From positions 4,929,582-4,993,581 of the forward strand of contig CM055872.1 of NCBI GenBank assembly GCA_029582165.1: DNA of 64,000 bases, read 5' to 3'. A program made the position numbers and the translations under genes. The stretch is from Portulaca oleracea (taxonomy: Eukaryota > Streptophyta > Magnoliopsida > Caryophyllales > Portulacaceae). This document shows, piece after piece, positions 23,509-33,600 of the stretch. Numbering within the stretch: position 1 is the first letter of the stretch; every line of letters begins with the position of its first letter. The notes beneath the pieces are model-generated. The model had not been told where the DNA came from. It was given only the letters and a program-made list of their open reading frames with translations, and searched no databases.

Positions 23509-23547
23509 TGATGATGATGGAGAAATAGCAGCTTCTTCACCCTTCAT
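18733..23547 (-). CDS. Type-A response regulator (ARR16/ARR17 type), cytokinin signalling
   Basis: Type-A regulators are phosphorelay receivers without a DNA-binding output domain and damp cytokinin signalling. Exons in gene order are 23547-23367, 21089-21016, 20915-20838, 19272-19205 and 18832-18733, giving 166 residues. After a serine run (residues 15-23) the receiver domain shows [18 protein letters not shown] with acidic D40/D41, the phospho-acceptor D95 in [18 protein letters not shown]124 in ILSSENVP and K146 in [11 protein letters not shown] very short tail (MRSRN) follows, as in ARR16/17. Intron 2 uses a GC donor (GAG|GCAAGT at 21015). Introns 1, 3 and 4 are swollen by mobile elements. 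The neighbours match those of ARR16 and ARR17 in Arabidopsis. Confidence 0.93.
18857..19011 (-). mobile_element. SINE insertion with 16-base target duplication
   Basis: ATACACACCAGTAATT occurs exactly at 18841-18856 and 19012-19027, bracketing the element. The plus strand begins with an oligo-T run, so the SINE points in reverse with an A tail. A box-B-like ATCGATTCCTGGGA lies near its other end, suggesting a tRNA-derived SINE, probably 5'-truncated. It sits in intron 4 of the response regulator. Confidence 0.75.
19050..19165. repeat. Partial family C (TTACC-rich) MITE
   Basis: TTACCAAAAGTTACTAAAAG and TTTTACCTAACTACTTTT match the interior and right side of the 11167-11383 element. The GGCCCTG termini are missing. 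Confidence 0.5.
19629..20008. mobile_element. Tourist-like MITE (family B), intron 3 of the response regulator
   Basis: The ends GGCCCTCTTCTTTTATGCGG and its inverted counterpart (CGTATAAAAGAACAGGGTC) are flanked by TAA at 19626-19628 and 20009-20011. The interior has the family's GTGGTGAAATTGTGG blocks plus an expanded (AT)n tract. Confidence 0.8.
19743..19790. repeat. (AT)n microsatellite inside a MITE
   Basis: About 48 bases of AT inside the family B element. Confidence 0.9.
20175..20610. mobile_element. Family E fold-back element, copy 2 (opposite orientation)
   Basis: Reverse complement of the 14300-14660 copy over its core (AAAAAGTTTCATTTTCTCAT, GGGTATTTGTGAAACTG). Fold-back ends rich in AGGAAAGTTTTT / AATTTTTTTCGGGG. 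It lies in response regulator intron 3. Confidence 0.6.
20627..20815. mobile_element. Short MITE of the GCACCGTTTTTTTGTGCGT type
   Basis: The left GGCACCGTTTTTTTGTGCG is inverted at the right (AAAAAAACGGTGCC). Internal ACCGCAA/TTGCGGT text links it to 24104-24210 and 42244-42394. It is the third element in response regulator intron 3. Confidence 0.6.
21170..21648. repeat. Fold-back element in response regulator intron 1
   Basis: GATATTGGACTTTAAC...TAGATGATAATATA (21170-21224) is mirrored by 21602-21648 (TATATTATCATCTA...GTTCAATATC). The middle holds a palindromic CCGGTGGTCGTGACCACC and a second CCGCCGGTGG. About 480 bases, no coding. Confidence 0.55.
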
Positions 23548-23670
23548 TATCTCTGTAGGTGTGTCTTCAATGGTGGTAATAATAAATGGTGCAGTTAATG
23601 CATGTGGTAAGAAGAGATAAAAGGATGAGTGAAGAAGAATCGAAATGGAGATTTTCTGGGTGTCTTTTTA

Positions 23671-23673
23671 TGA

Positions 23674-23715
<42 letters not shown>
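23671..23715. repeat. (ATG)n microsatellite in the response regulator leader
   Basis: Fourteen or so ATG units; on the mRNA strand this is (CAT)n in the predicted 5' untranslated region. Confidence 0.9.
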
Positions 23716-23716
<1 letters not shown>

Positions 23717-23920
23717 GTTGGCAGTACTTTGTTTGTAGACCTGTGTATGTGAATTGTAAAGTAGTGGAAATGCAGAAGATGATCAGAATTCATCAGATAA
23801 GAATATCATCAGATGATATCATCTTTCTCTCTTTCTCTGTTTCTCTCTGTAGATGATATCTTCCCTCCAAACAGAGCGCAAGTCTGCAGGGTGATGAGAT
23901 GATTCTCAATCTCTGCGTCA

Positions 23921-23933
23921 AATCTTTTTTATA
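23921..23933 (-). promoter_or_regulatory. Candidate TATA box and AAAGATT motif of the response regulator
   Basis: The reverse strand reads TATAAAAAAGATTTGA about 380 bases upstream of the start codon. TATAAAA is a good core promoter. AAGATTT and, just downstream, AGATTGAG resemble the AGAT(T/C) core bound by type-B response regulators, which induce type-A genes on cytokinin. Motif-based only. Confidence 0.5.
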
Positions 23934-24001
23934 GGCTGTTTCCCGGAAACCCAGCAGATTTCACTAACAACATATCTATATTCTCTGCTCTACCTCCACA
24001 C

Positions 24002-24038
<37 letters not shown>

Positions 24039-24040
24039 TA
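24002..24040. repeat. (AAT)n microsatellite
   Basis: Trinucleotide tract just upstream of the response regulator promoter. Confidence 0.85.
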
Positions 24041-24103
24041 GAGAGAAAGAGATAGAAACAACATACTAGCTTGAAAGGTTGTATTTGTATCACCACTCAT
24101 GAC

Positions 24104-24210
24104 GCAACATATCACAAATTACCATTATCTTTTTACTATTTCTATCGCAACTTATCGCAATCTAGCGCAGCTAACCGCAATGCAACACACAAAAAACGGT
24201 GCTTTATCCT
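24104..24210. mobile_element. Partial MITE related to 20627-20815
   Basis: Shares ATTACCATTATCTTTTTACT and CGCAACTTATCGCAATCTAG-like text and the AAAAAACGGTGC end; only one terminus is clear. Confidence 0.45.
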
Positions 24211-24697
24211 TGTTGATCATGGACAATTTGGTACCAACAAATTAAATTCATCTCTATTATCCTTGATATAGGAGTCAGTGGATAAGTTAAATTTGTTTGA
24301 ATTATAAAAGAAAGTGTTAGAAAATTTAAAGCAGCTTTATTGAGTCTTTCTTAAAATTTGTTTTCACATAAATATGTTTATGTAATGTTTTTTAGAAATT
24401 TAAGGTTAAAGCGCGTTATAAATATAGATCTTCAAAGACTAAAAATGGCAAGATATCAAACAAGTAGATGGAGTAGTTCTCTTACATTGGTTTCACTGTT
24501 TAACTTTTTTTTTTAATTCGAATAAATAAGAACATCAAAATTTTCAACTCCTCTATCAAGATATCTCCATAAATTATCTGCACAAATAATAGAAGAATAA
24601 ATGTCGATGAAGGGCTATATTCCATATTAGAAATGACCCAGGTTAACCATCGAACATGCTGCAAAATTTGTTTTCTCGATAGATGTGGCAAATAGTA

Positions 24698-25373
24698 TGT
24701 TAGACCTGGTTCAGATAACCTTGTGAGGCTCTGATACCAGTCGTTAGGATCGAGGTAAAATATAGGGTAGCCTAGTATTTGCAGCGGAAGATAAAATCAT
24801 CAGGATGTATAAATTGAGAAGAAATATAACAATATCAGTAATTAAAAGATAGAGAGTATAAAGACACACGATTTACGTGAAAACCCAAATCGAGAAAAAA
24901 CCACGGACGGCAACGGAGCAATAATCCACTAGTATAAGGGGATATATTACAAGAGAGATCCCAAGGGACTATATAACGCAAGGGGATCGACGGCCAGATC
25001 ACAAGGGGTTAATAGCACAGGCTATATAACGCAAGGGGATCGATGACAAGATTACAAGGGTTTAATAGCGCAACGGGATATACTGAAGACAAAATAACTC
25101 TCTAAAGGACTCTCACAACCTATGGATGGGTAGAGGTGAAGAATGCTCTGTGTGTGTGTTTGTCGTATGCCGTAGGTGTATAGGTTGATAGCAACCTATA
25201 TTTATAGGAAAAACTTCCTATAAACCTAACTTGGCTCTCACTCCAATTAGATTTAGAATCTAATACAATTAGGAAACCTAACATAATAAGGAAACCTAAA
25301 TAATATCCTAATACAATTAGGAAACAAATAATTTGTGGGATCAATAGACTGATTTTGGGCCATAAACCCAACA
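24698..25373 (-). repeat. 3' LTR (downstream in element orientation)
   Basis: 676 bases with TG...CA ends. Reverse strand has a TATA-type CTATAAATATAGG near 25195-25207. Confidence 0.9.
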
Positions 25374-25426
25374 AACTCCACCTTGGGCCAAAATCTTCGG
25401 TACCATCATAGAGCCCCGAAGGGCGA

Positions 25427-25924
25427 TCAGATGTGACGAGCATCAACTGAATTCAAGTTACCCTTGAATACAGTAAGAGATAAGGTTGTAGAACCGGCTG
25501 TAGAACCTGTAGTAGTAGAACCCTGTCGAACATAATAACCGTCTTGCCTGGAGGTTGTAGAACAGGTATCATTGGAATGCCCTTTAAACTTCAATCTAGC
25601 TTCGCTAAAACCCCCATTATTAGTGGTTTCACCTCTAAAAAACCAAGCCTTCAGCTTTATCAGAAAGCACTTCAAGATCAAATTAGATTTGACATCTTCG
25701 AAAGACATGGTTTCATATGATATAACTTCTTTAAAGTGCTTGTAGGAATGGGGCAAAGAGACAACCAACAAATATAGCCTTATCCTCATCTTCAATAGTA
25801 ACCTCCAAATTTGGCAGATCAATAATAATTGAGTTACCTTCATCAAAATATTTTTTTGAACTCTCCGGATACTGAAACTGATCACACTGTCGAACTTCTC
25901 AATATCAAACTTAACTACAGACAT
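25427..25924 (-). pseudogene. Copia gag fragment
   Basis: The reverse open frame starts MSVVKFDIEKFDSVISFSI and carries SLPHSYKHFKEVISYETMSF and EDVKSNLILK, typical of copia gag. The middle has shifted frame relative to the expected gag and no zinc knuckle, protease, integrase or reverse transcriptase follows. Confidence 0.75.
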
Positions 25925-25957
25925 CCCGAACTAGGCAGAAAAAAAGGATTAAACCTC

Positions 25958-25969
25958 GCTCTGATACCA
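25958..25969 (-). promoter_or_regulatory. tRNA-Met primer-binding site
   Basis: Reverse strand TGGTATCAGAGC, two bases from the LTR end, as in plant copia elements. Confidence 0.85.
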
Positions 25970-25971
25970 CT

Positions 25972-26655
25972 TGTTAGACCTGGTTCAGAAAACCTTGTGA
26001 GACTCTGATACCAGTCGTTAGGATCGATGTAAAATATAGGGTAGCCTAGTATTTGCATCGGAAGATAAAATTATCAGGATGTATAAATTGAAAAGAAATA
26101 TAACAAGATCAGTAATTAAAAGATAGAGAGTATAAAGACACACGATTTACATGAAAACCCAAATCGGGAAAAAAACCACGGACGGCAACGGAGCAATAAT
26201 CCACTAGTATAAGGGAAGAGATTACAAGAGAGATCCCAAGGGGCTATATAACGCAAGGGGATCGACGGCCAGATCACAAGGGGTTAATAGCACAGACTAT
26301 ATAACGCAAGGGGATCGATGGCAAGATCACAAGGGGTTAATAGCGCAACGGGATATACTGAAGACAAAATAACTCTCTAAAGGACTCTCACAACCTATGG
26401 ATGGGTAGAGGTGAAGAATGCTCTGTGTGTCTGTTTGTCGTATGCCGTAGGTGTATAGGTTGATAACAACCTATATTTATAGGAAAAACTTCCTATAAAC
26501 GTAACTTGGCTCCTGGCTCCCACTCCAATTAGATTTAGAATCTAATACAATTAGGAAACCTAACATAATAAGGAAACCTAAATAATATCCTAATACAATT
26601 AGGAAACAAATAATTTGTGGGATCAATAGACTGATTTTGGGCCATAAACCCAACA
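25972..26655 (-). repeat. 5' LTR (upstream in element orientation)
   Basis: 684 bases with TG...CA ends, differing from the partner LTR by scattered substitutions and a few short indels. Confidence 0.9.
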
Positions 26656-26985
26656 TAGTAGATAATTCCGAAAGCTTGATAAAGTTTTTGATATCTCTCA
26701 CAAACATATCGATATATGTCATGGGGTGTGGCGACTTCCTTGATAACTTAAATGACAATTGGGCTATCTCCTTCACCTTGATTCTCGTGAAACCTTCTTA
26801 GATAGTTTGTTGAAGACCAAATCAAAGTGTCAATGCTTTCGTCATCAAAGTAAATCGAGAATTGACAAACATGTTACCAGTTTTCCACAGTTGACCAAGG
26901 TGATCACGGATGATGAATCCAACAGCCAAACCATGATGGTTTAACGATCCATCAAAGTTCAGCTTTACCCAACGAAAGTGAGGCT

Positions 26986-27420
26986 AACATGGACAATATT
27001 GTGATGGCATAGCCCAAGCGAACATGATCGAGGATGCTAAGGGCGGTGCTGATCTTGGGAAAAAGATCTGCTCCTAGCTTATCGCTCGCCACAAGTTCTC
27101 TTGGCTCGGATGATGACTCCGGTCACATTGAAGATGTGGTTGTTGAAAACACGCGCAATCATTTTGTTCCTTCCATATGCTCCAAATTAGGTGGGAGACT
27201 CTTTTATTCACCTTTATTTTTTTTATTCATCTTTTCATATTTCTAAGAAAATAAATAAATGGCAAATGAATTTTCTTGATTTTGTAAATTACGGCTAAAG
27301 TGACAAATAATTTAGAAAGAATTGAGTCAATTTACTGAGTACCGTACATAATATAAATCCGCCATAAATATGGACGTGTTTTAAATATGGAAGTGTTTAA
27401 TGGCCAATGAAAATGTAGTA
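26986..27420. other. Intergenic DNA with no supported gene
   Basis: Some of this may be further upstream LINE sequence, but no recognisable domain remains. Confidence 0.3.
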
Positions 27421-27625
27421 CTCCCTTTGTTTCAAATTAATTGACGCTTTGACTAAGTTTTGACCGTTAATTATTTATAAATTACATTGAGTTACAATAT
27501 GAATTTACCTCCGTTGTAATTTTTAGTAAGATATCTTTTTTAATAACGTTAATTGCATATTATAACTTATTGTAATTTATAATGGTCAAAATTTAGTAAA
27601 AATGTCAATTAATTTGGAAAGAAAG
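27421..27625. mobile_element. Stowaway-like MITE
   Basis: CTCCCTTTGTTTCAAATTAA at the left is mirrored by TTAATTTGGAAAGAAAG at the right. Preceded by TA. Confidence 0.65.
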
Positions 27626-27627
27626 CT

Positions 27628-27822
27628 TGTCAAATTCATGGGTAAATCCAATTTACCAAAATTTACCTGTTTTTACCAAAAATTACCAAAGTTAAAAAGA
27701 TAAATAAAAAATAATTTTGGCATACCAGAGTAAATTTATCAAAAATTATCAAAATTTACTAAAAATTATCAAAAATTATCAAAATTTAATTTCTACCCAA
27801 AAATTTGACAAACCCTTAGGTA
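27628..27822. mobile_element. Tourist-like MITE (family C), diverged
   Basis: CTTGTCAAATTCATGGGTAA at the left and CTACCCAAAAATTTGACAA at the right, with the TTACCAAAATTTACC interior of the 11167-11383 element. Confidence 0.65.
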
Positions 27823-28255
27823 AAACAGCATGTACGGACAGAAAAGGTTAATAAAATGATCGCATCCCTTACTTTTATCTGTTGAATGTTGACTTGTAAT
27901 TATATATCTTTCGCAGCCAAATCTTAATTTTGTTGGGGAGTGTGTGGCTTTACTGCTAGACAGACCTAAAGTCAGCTCGTTACGCAAACTCACTTCAGAC
28001 TTTGAAAATCTAATCCAAAAAGTCTAAGGATATCTTCATTGCTGGAGCATTCATTTCGAATCTCTGCAACACAACAAAACTATCAACTCAAATATACAGT
28101 AATGACTTTCAAGATCCCGTCTGTAACCATCATCACAGTGAAATCTGATCAATCTTGGGAGCTGGACATCTTCTTTCCTCCTATCATATCGTAAAAATTT
28201 GGACCCGGGTAAATACTGGCCAGTCGGTTAATGTCCAACTTCGGACAAGAATTTG

Positions 28256-28915
28256 ATATTGGTTATCTTTGGTAAACAGCCTATATTCGACGGTCTATTG
28301 TAAAAGTTGGGTTATTGGAGGTGTTAAATAGTCTGTTTAAATGTTTGGTAAACATATTTTGTTAACTATTTGGTCTCGATCAGCAAATTTCCAATAGACT
28401 AGTTAGAGTAACCTATTGAAAATTGTTTATTGTAGAAAATACTATTTGTCCAAAAGTTGTTCTTTTATGTGGTTGGTATGGTGTAGAGATAGTGCACACT
28501 ATGGTAAAATTGTGGTAAGTGAAATAATGTGTGGAATAATATGGTAAAATCTAAAAAAGTGTGATTGATATGATAGATGATGAGAGAGAGAGCGAAAAGT
28601 AGAAGAAAGAGAAATGTAAGGAGATAAATTAGTAATTGTAGTAAAATATTGTATTGTTTGGTAAAATGTGGAAGAATATTGAGTAATATGGTGAGTTGTT
28701 GTACACATCGCACCGCATGATATAAAAGAACATGACCTAAAACTATTATTTGCAAAAAGTACAAATGAGATTTCAACAAATACTTTTTTCAAACATAGTT
28801 AATTTTACCAAACACAACTTTTCCAGACATTCAATCTAAACAGTTGATAGTAAACAGCCAATGCAAACAACTAACTGTCAACAACCAACAGTCGTTTACC
28901 AAACAAGGCCATTGT
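28256..28915. mobile_element. Inverted-repeat element interrupted by a family B MITE
   Basis: The outer ends GGTAAACAGCC-type (28271) and TTTACCAAACAAGGCC (28900-28915) are inverted, and inner matches (AACAGTTGATAGTAAACAGC) support one element. The family B copy at 28454-28741 sits in its middle. Confidence 0.45.
28454..28741. mobile_element. Tourist-like MITE (family B)
   Basis: TTGTTCTTTTATGTGGTTGG at the left and TATAAAAGAACATGACC then TAA at the right; GAGAGAGAGCGAAAAGTAGA interior. Confidence 0.7.
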
Positions 28916-29191
28916 CAAAACCTACTTTTCTTGGGTCAGACAATTCGGCGGAACTAAATTCTTGTCATAATCGAGTTCAGACAATAGAAAAAGAGAAATA
29001 TTATGTCCGAGTGTCTGACCAATTCGGTCAATATCAAAATCAGGTTTAGACCAAATCGGGTTTTTTTTCCCGAGTCGAAAAAAATTTTGTGAGCACTGCT
29101 AAAATCACTCCCCAATACCTAGCTACTCTCCCCTTTCTATTTTTCTCTGTCATTTATTAAGTATATATTGATTTGTAATATCTATCACTGA

Positions 29192-29445
29192 GGTCATGTT
29201 CTTTTGTGCAGTTGGTAAGATACAAAAATGATGCGGTGTGGTGAAATTATGGATAGTGCGGTGAGGTGTGGAATGATATGGTGAAATCTGTGGTTGATGT
29301 GATAAGTGAGGAGAGAGAACGTGAAAAGTAGAGCGAGAAAAGTGATGATTGTGGTAAAGTGTAACATGGTATGGTAAAGTGTAGAAGAATATTGAGTGAT
29401 ATGGTCAGTTGTGGTACCGTACCGTACAAAAAAGTAGTGCCTGAG
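29192..29445. mobile_element. Tourist-like MITE (family B)
   Basis: GGTCATGTTCTTTTGTGCAG at the left; the right end (TACCGTACCGTACAAAAAAG) is diverged. Interior matches 45190-45463. Confidence 0.65.
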
Positions 29446-29703
29446 TTTTTGATAGGCAATATCTCACATAATATTTGTCCAATGTTTACAACATTATACT
29501 CTTATGATAATTTTTTTTACTGTGAATCTAATGATATTACTTTTGTGTATGATATATGTTGAAAAGCTTACGAGCAAAGTTTTCAAATTTTAACTAACAT
29601 GCAGATCTATGCGATAGATAAATGGGACGGGGAGAGTAGAATCTTCGGCTCTTTAAAGGTCGAACCATTCAATCAAGCACAAATTTAGATTCAAAATAAA
29701 TAA

Positions 29704-29965
29704 GGCTCTGTTCTTTTATGCGGTATTTTGCGGAATGATGTGGTGAGGTATGGTAGAATTGTGGTGGGGTGTGGTGGAATTGTGGTAGGTTATTGGTATA
29801 TGGGATAGGTGAGGAGAGAGAATGTAAAAAGTAGAGGAGAAAAGTGAGGAGAGAGAAAAGTGAGGAGAGAGAAAAATAATGATTTGCGTTGGAATTTGGT
29901 GGGTTGTGGCAAATTGCGGTAGGCTGTGGCACCGCAATTTGCCAACCGCAGAAAAGAACATGGCC
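29704..29965. mobile_element. Tourist-like MITE (family B) with TAA target duplication
   Basis: GGCTCTGTTCTTTTATGCGG and GCAGAAAAGAACATGGCC are inverted ends; TAA at 29701-29703 and 29966-29968. Confidence 0.85.
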
Positions 29966-29968
29966 TAA

Positions 29969-30672
29969 GTTGTATACAACAGAAATGAGGAAATAATTGT
30001 GCCTGAATTTTCGATCAACAGAATCAATGGCAATATTCGAACCAAAAATCCATGACAATATTTAAAATTTTCAGACTACGGATATAGATCAAACAACTTT
30101 ATGAAAGTTCTTATTTCACTTTTTTTAGAAAATAGTTTAAGATAAGTTCATTTCAAGACAAATTTACTACGAAGTTCATGTCATGCGGAAGACTGCCGAC
30201 ATCTAATTCTTCTATACTGCGTTCAAACATATTTTTCCCGAGAGCATAATGATCATTTCAGAATAAATATATACCTTTCCCCTTTCCAGATTGTATTGAT
30301 TTAAGTCAATTCTATCAACAATAGTTCTTCAAATTCTTTCATTTCTACTTTTCTCAAACTCACATGGAGAAAACATAAGTTTTACTACATTAAACTCAAA
30401 TAAGATCCATTCAAAATACTCCATCCCATTTCAGAAAAAACCTTTCAATTTCGAAAATCAGTAAATATGAGCATAAAAATGCAGGGCTTCAAAATTTCAG
30501 GATGTTCTCAAGGTACAGATAGATGTACATACAAGCATGCAAACTCTAGCAACAAACCCAGAAATCATGGGAGTAGTAAACAAACACTTCTACATTACAT
30601 TTGTGTGTAGAACTTGAACCTACATCATTTTCAATCAGAATTGGTTCCTTCTCAAACACATGTAAAAGATTT
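29969..30672. other. 3' flank of the tRNA-binding protein gene
   Basis: Expected 3' untranslated region near 30480-30672; no other gene seen. Confidence 0.4.
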
Positions 30673-33600
30673 TTACTTGATCGTTGCTTTCGGGATTGAA
30701 GAAGTGCACGGTCCAGCCGATGTCATAAACGGTATTCCCTTGTATGTTGCCACCCCGGTTTCGTCCGTGTATAGATGCTGGATCCACCGAATCAAATTCA
30801 AACAAATCGACACAATGAATCAATACCAAACTCAAACGATTTTATGAACCCAGTGCAAAAATGTACATGCGTAAAGCCCTAAACCCACGCAAAAGAGTTC
30901 TCCCTTTGTTCCACAATAACATCGGTGTATTCATATGAAAACATTTTTCTCTGACAAATCTAATGACATGAAAATGGGTACAAAAGACCACAGAAAAAGG
31001 AATACATACCGGGGTGATCTTGTCGAGTTGTTTCTTCTTCGGGTTGAGGACATCCTCTGGTTTTCCATCGTGCCTGTATATAAGAGAGCCATGTGCCCAA
31101 ATTACCATCCGACCCGGGAAAAATCGATAAGAAACAAACTCGGTCGGACATCAATTTTTCATATGATGTCCAAATTTGACAGTGCTGTGCTGCCTTACCC
31201 TGCAAAGGAAACACGCTCCCCAACTTTAGCCCCTTCGGGAGGGCGGAGTGGCTCCACAACACTGTGATCTTCATTTGATGCACAAAGAACCTGAGATCAG
31301 AGATTTACACTGAGAGTGAGATGATTTTTGTAAGATCATAAAGACTTACCCAACCTAGAAATTGGCTTCTTGGGGTCGTGTCAGGTCAATAAGGTTCAGG
31401 TCGAGTCAGTCATGGGTCGCATGTTGATTTCGTATACCTTTAGTTCTATAAACTTGTCTAGCAAAAACTTTGATAAAAGATAACACGGGGTCAAGTCGGG
31501 TCATTCCAGATTTGGGTCAATCAATTTTGGCTTTTTTGGGTCTAGTCTAGGTCGGGTTCGGATGGGTCAGCTATGTGAGATAATTGGCTCATTTGGGTCA
31601 TGTTGGATCAATAAGCTTGAGGTTGGATCGGTTATGGGTCGGGTTTGGATAACTTTACTTTTAGTCCGGTGAACTTGTCTTCCTAAAACGAATAACTTTG
31701 ACAGAAGATAAATTCGGGTCAAGTCGGACCATTTCAGGTTCAGGCTGAGTCAGGTCAGGTTCAGATGGGTCATTTGAGTTTGGCCAGTTTTTGTGAGGTC
31801 TGCACGTGTTAAGAGTATAAAATTATCATTGGGCCTTCAACTATAAGCTTAAGCTTTGGGTTGAGATGGTTCAACAGTACGCAATGCAGACCAATAAACT
31901 ATATAAGCTTCATTCATCTCAGTCACACACGTCGTCTGACGCGCACAAATCATATGATGAAATAACATGTATAACACTATAACCATCAAAAACTAATCCG
32001 AAATATGGTCACAGGAAGAACGATTAGAAGCCTCCTGATTCAGTACATGGGTCAAAGAGTTTACCAGTCCTTCAGATACCACGTCTCTCAGCTTTCCAGG
32101 TTTTACATTGGTAATCAACACCACATGCCGATTCTGAAACATAAGCCACAAAAGGTTAATCTAATGTTGTAATACAGGACAAACAATGGCAAGTACATAC
32201 AACAGACATTGGTGGTTTGTATATGCACCAACTGAACTGAACACAGGGTGAAAATAATGGCTCACCGTCAAATCATCTGGGCTGCAATACTTTGCCAAAC
32301 CGCTAACCACCTGCCTTACTTTGGCCTCTCCAACGTCAATCTCCTCAACGAGTAGACTAATATTTCAAGGAATCATCGGAATAAAAAGACACAATCAAAG
32401 AAAATATCTCAGAAATCGTCACCATATGGTCATGTTTTCAAATCATATTTTTAAAACTCCAAACACCACTGGCGAGCACCCATCAGCATTAATCAACACT
32501 CATCAGCACTAATCCACGCTCAATAGCACTAATCAACGCCGATGAACACTCATCAGAATGTATTAAGTTGAAAAGAAAAAGCCCTTATAAATATATTTGT
32601 ACAAACATGTGTAAGCTTGCCAATAGATGAGGAAACAAAACATGCTAAGTTCAGACATATATAGCAAAATCTCCAGCACACCTGTCAGCAGATGGATGTT
32701 TCCATGCTTTGCGAATGAGTCCAACTTGTATATTCAAAACAGTAACAGGAACCTCATCCTTAGCAGCCGCTTCTTTTTCAGGTTTCTTCACCTCGGCTGC
32801 CGGTTTGTCACCCTTGGATTTCTGCTCAATGATGAAAAGTAGACAGCAATATATGGTCATCAGATTATCAAGAACAGCAGCCCAGAATGAATTAGTTGTG
32901 TGATACATAGTACAAGAAGTTATGCTCCTAGCTGAGCCCTAGAGTCTTTTCTTCAGTTATGTCATCCAATGTCCAACCTTACCTTCAAGATTTGACAGAC
33001 TACAAGGATACCAAATATGACAAATCTAATATTATATTTTCCATGACTTGCAAATCCTAAATAGATTCGATTTTGACCTCTTAAAACACACGGAAGTTGC
33101 TGAAGATAGTATGCTCTTGTTTTGTGGCTTTGTTCCTTCAGTGGATATGGAGAAGTTGGGTAAGTAAAGTTTGGTAGATTTGAGCAGGTTGGGTAGTTTA
33201 TGTAGAAGTAGATAATGACTTGTTTTAGGAGTAGAAAAACTACGTACATTTAAGCAAGTTTAGGTAGTTTATGTAGAAGTAGGTAGAAAAATCTTAGTTT
33301 ACCCTAGCAAAGAACAGGGCCAATATACAGTGTCCTAATCAAGGAAGATTATTTTGAGTTCTCTCTATTATACACAAGTTGACATGAAAATCCACATGGA
33401 AAGGCAATAGAAACAAGAGTAATACCGGCGCGGCATCCTTCTTTGAACTCTTGTCTGCTTCTGGGCCGTTTGCATTTTTGGAGCCCTTGGCGGCATCCTT
33501 TACTTTTTCATCAGCTTTCGCGCCTTTAGCAGCTTCTTTTGGCTTTGGATTGGGGTCTGCCGCACCTGCACTTGTAGCAACCTGCATAATAGTTCAACAA

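Larger units (their letters stand above)
24698..26655 (-). mobile_element. Short copia-type LTR retrotransposon with 5-base target duplication
   Basis: Two direct repeats, 24698-25373 (676 bases) and 25972-26655 (684 bases), both run TGTTAGACC...CCCAACA on the plus strand, and TAGTA flanks both sides (24693-24697, 26656-26660). Reverse orientation is shown by a primer-binding site complementary to initiator tRNA-Met next to the upstream LTR, and a purine-rich tract (AAGGTGGAG) next to the downstream LTR. The interior is only 598 bases with a broken gag, so it is a non-autonomous deletion derivative. The LTRs look highly similar, suggesting a fairly recent insertion. Confidence 0.92.
24500..26985 (-). 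pseudogene. Decayed LINE RNase H-like domain interrupted by an LTR element
   Basis: Upstream of the LTR element (reverse strand, from about 26985) the text reads WVKLNFDGSLNHHGLAVGF, IIRDHLGQLWKTGN, then after stops KVKEIAQLSFKLSRKSPHP and MFVRDIKNFIKLSELS. Past the LTR element, at about 24697-24660, it continues TICHIYREN. These are the successive blocks of the same domain as 17338-17905. Several in-frame stops and the insertion show it is dead. Confidence 0.65.

Noticed and set aside
24002..24040. Short-period repeats as a possible CRISPR-like array
   Set aside because: They are simple microsatellites without spacers, and this is plant nuclear DNA.
25120..25446. Reverse frames across LTR sequence (also 26477-26776)
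   Set aside because: They read through LTR DNA; the part beyond 26660 belongs to the LINE remnant.
28465..28792. Two overlapping reverse frames of about 100 codons
   Set aside because: They lie wholly within a MITE and have low-complexity composition.
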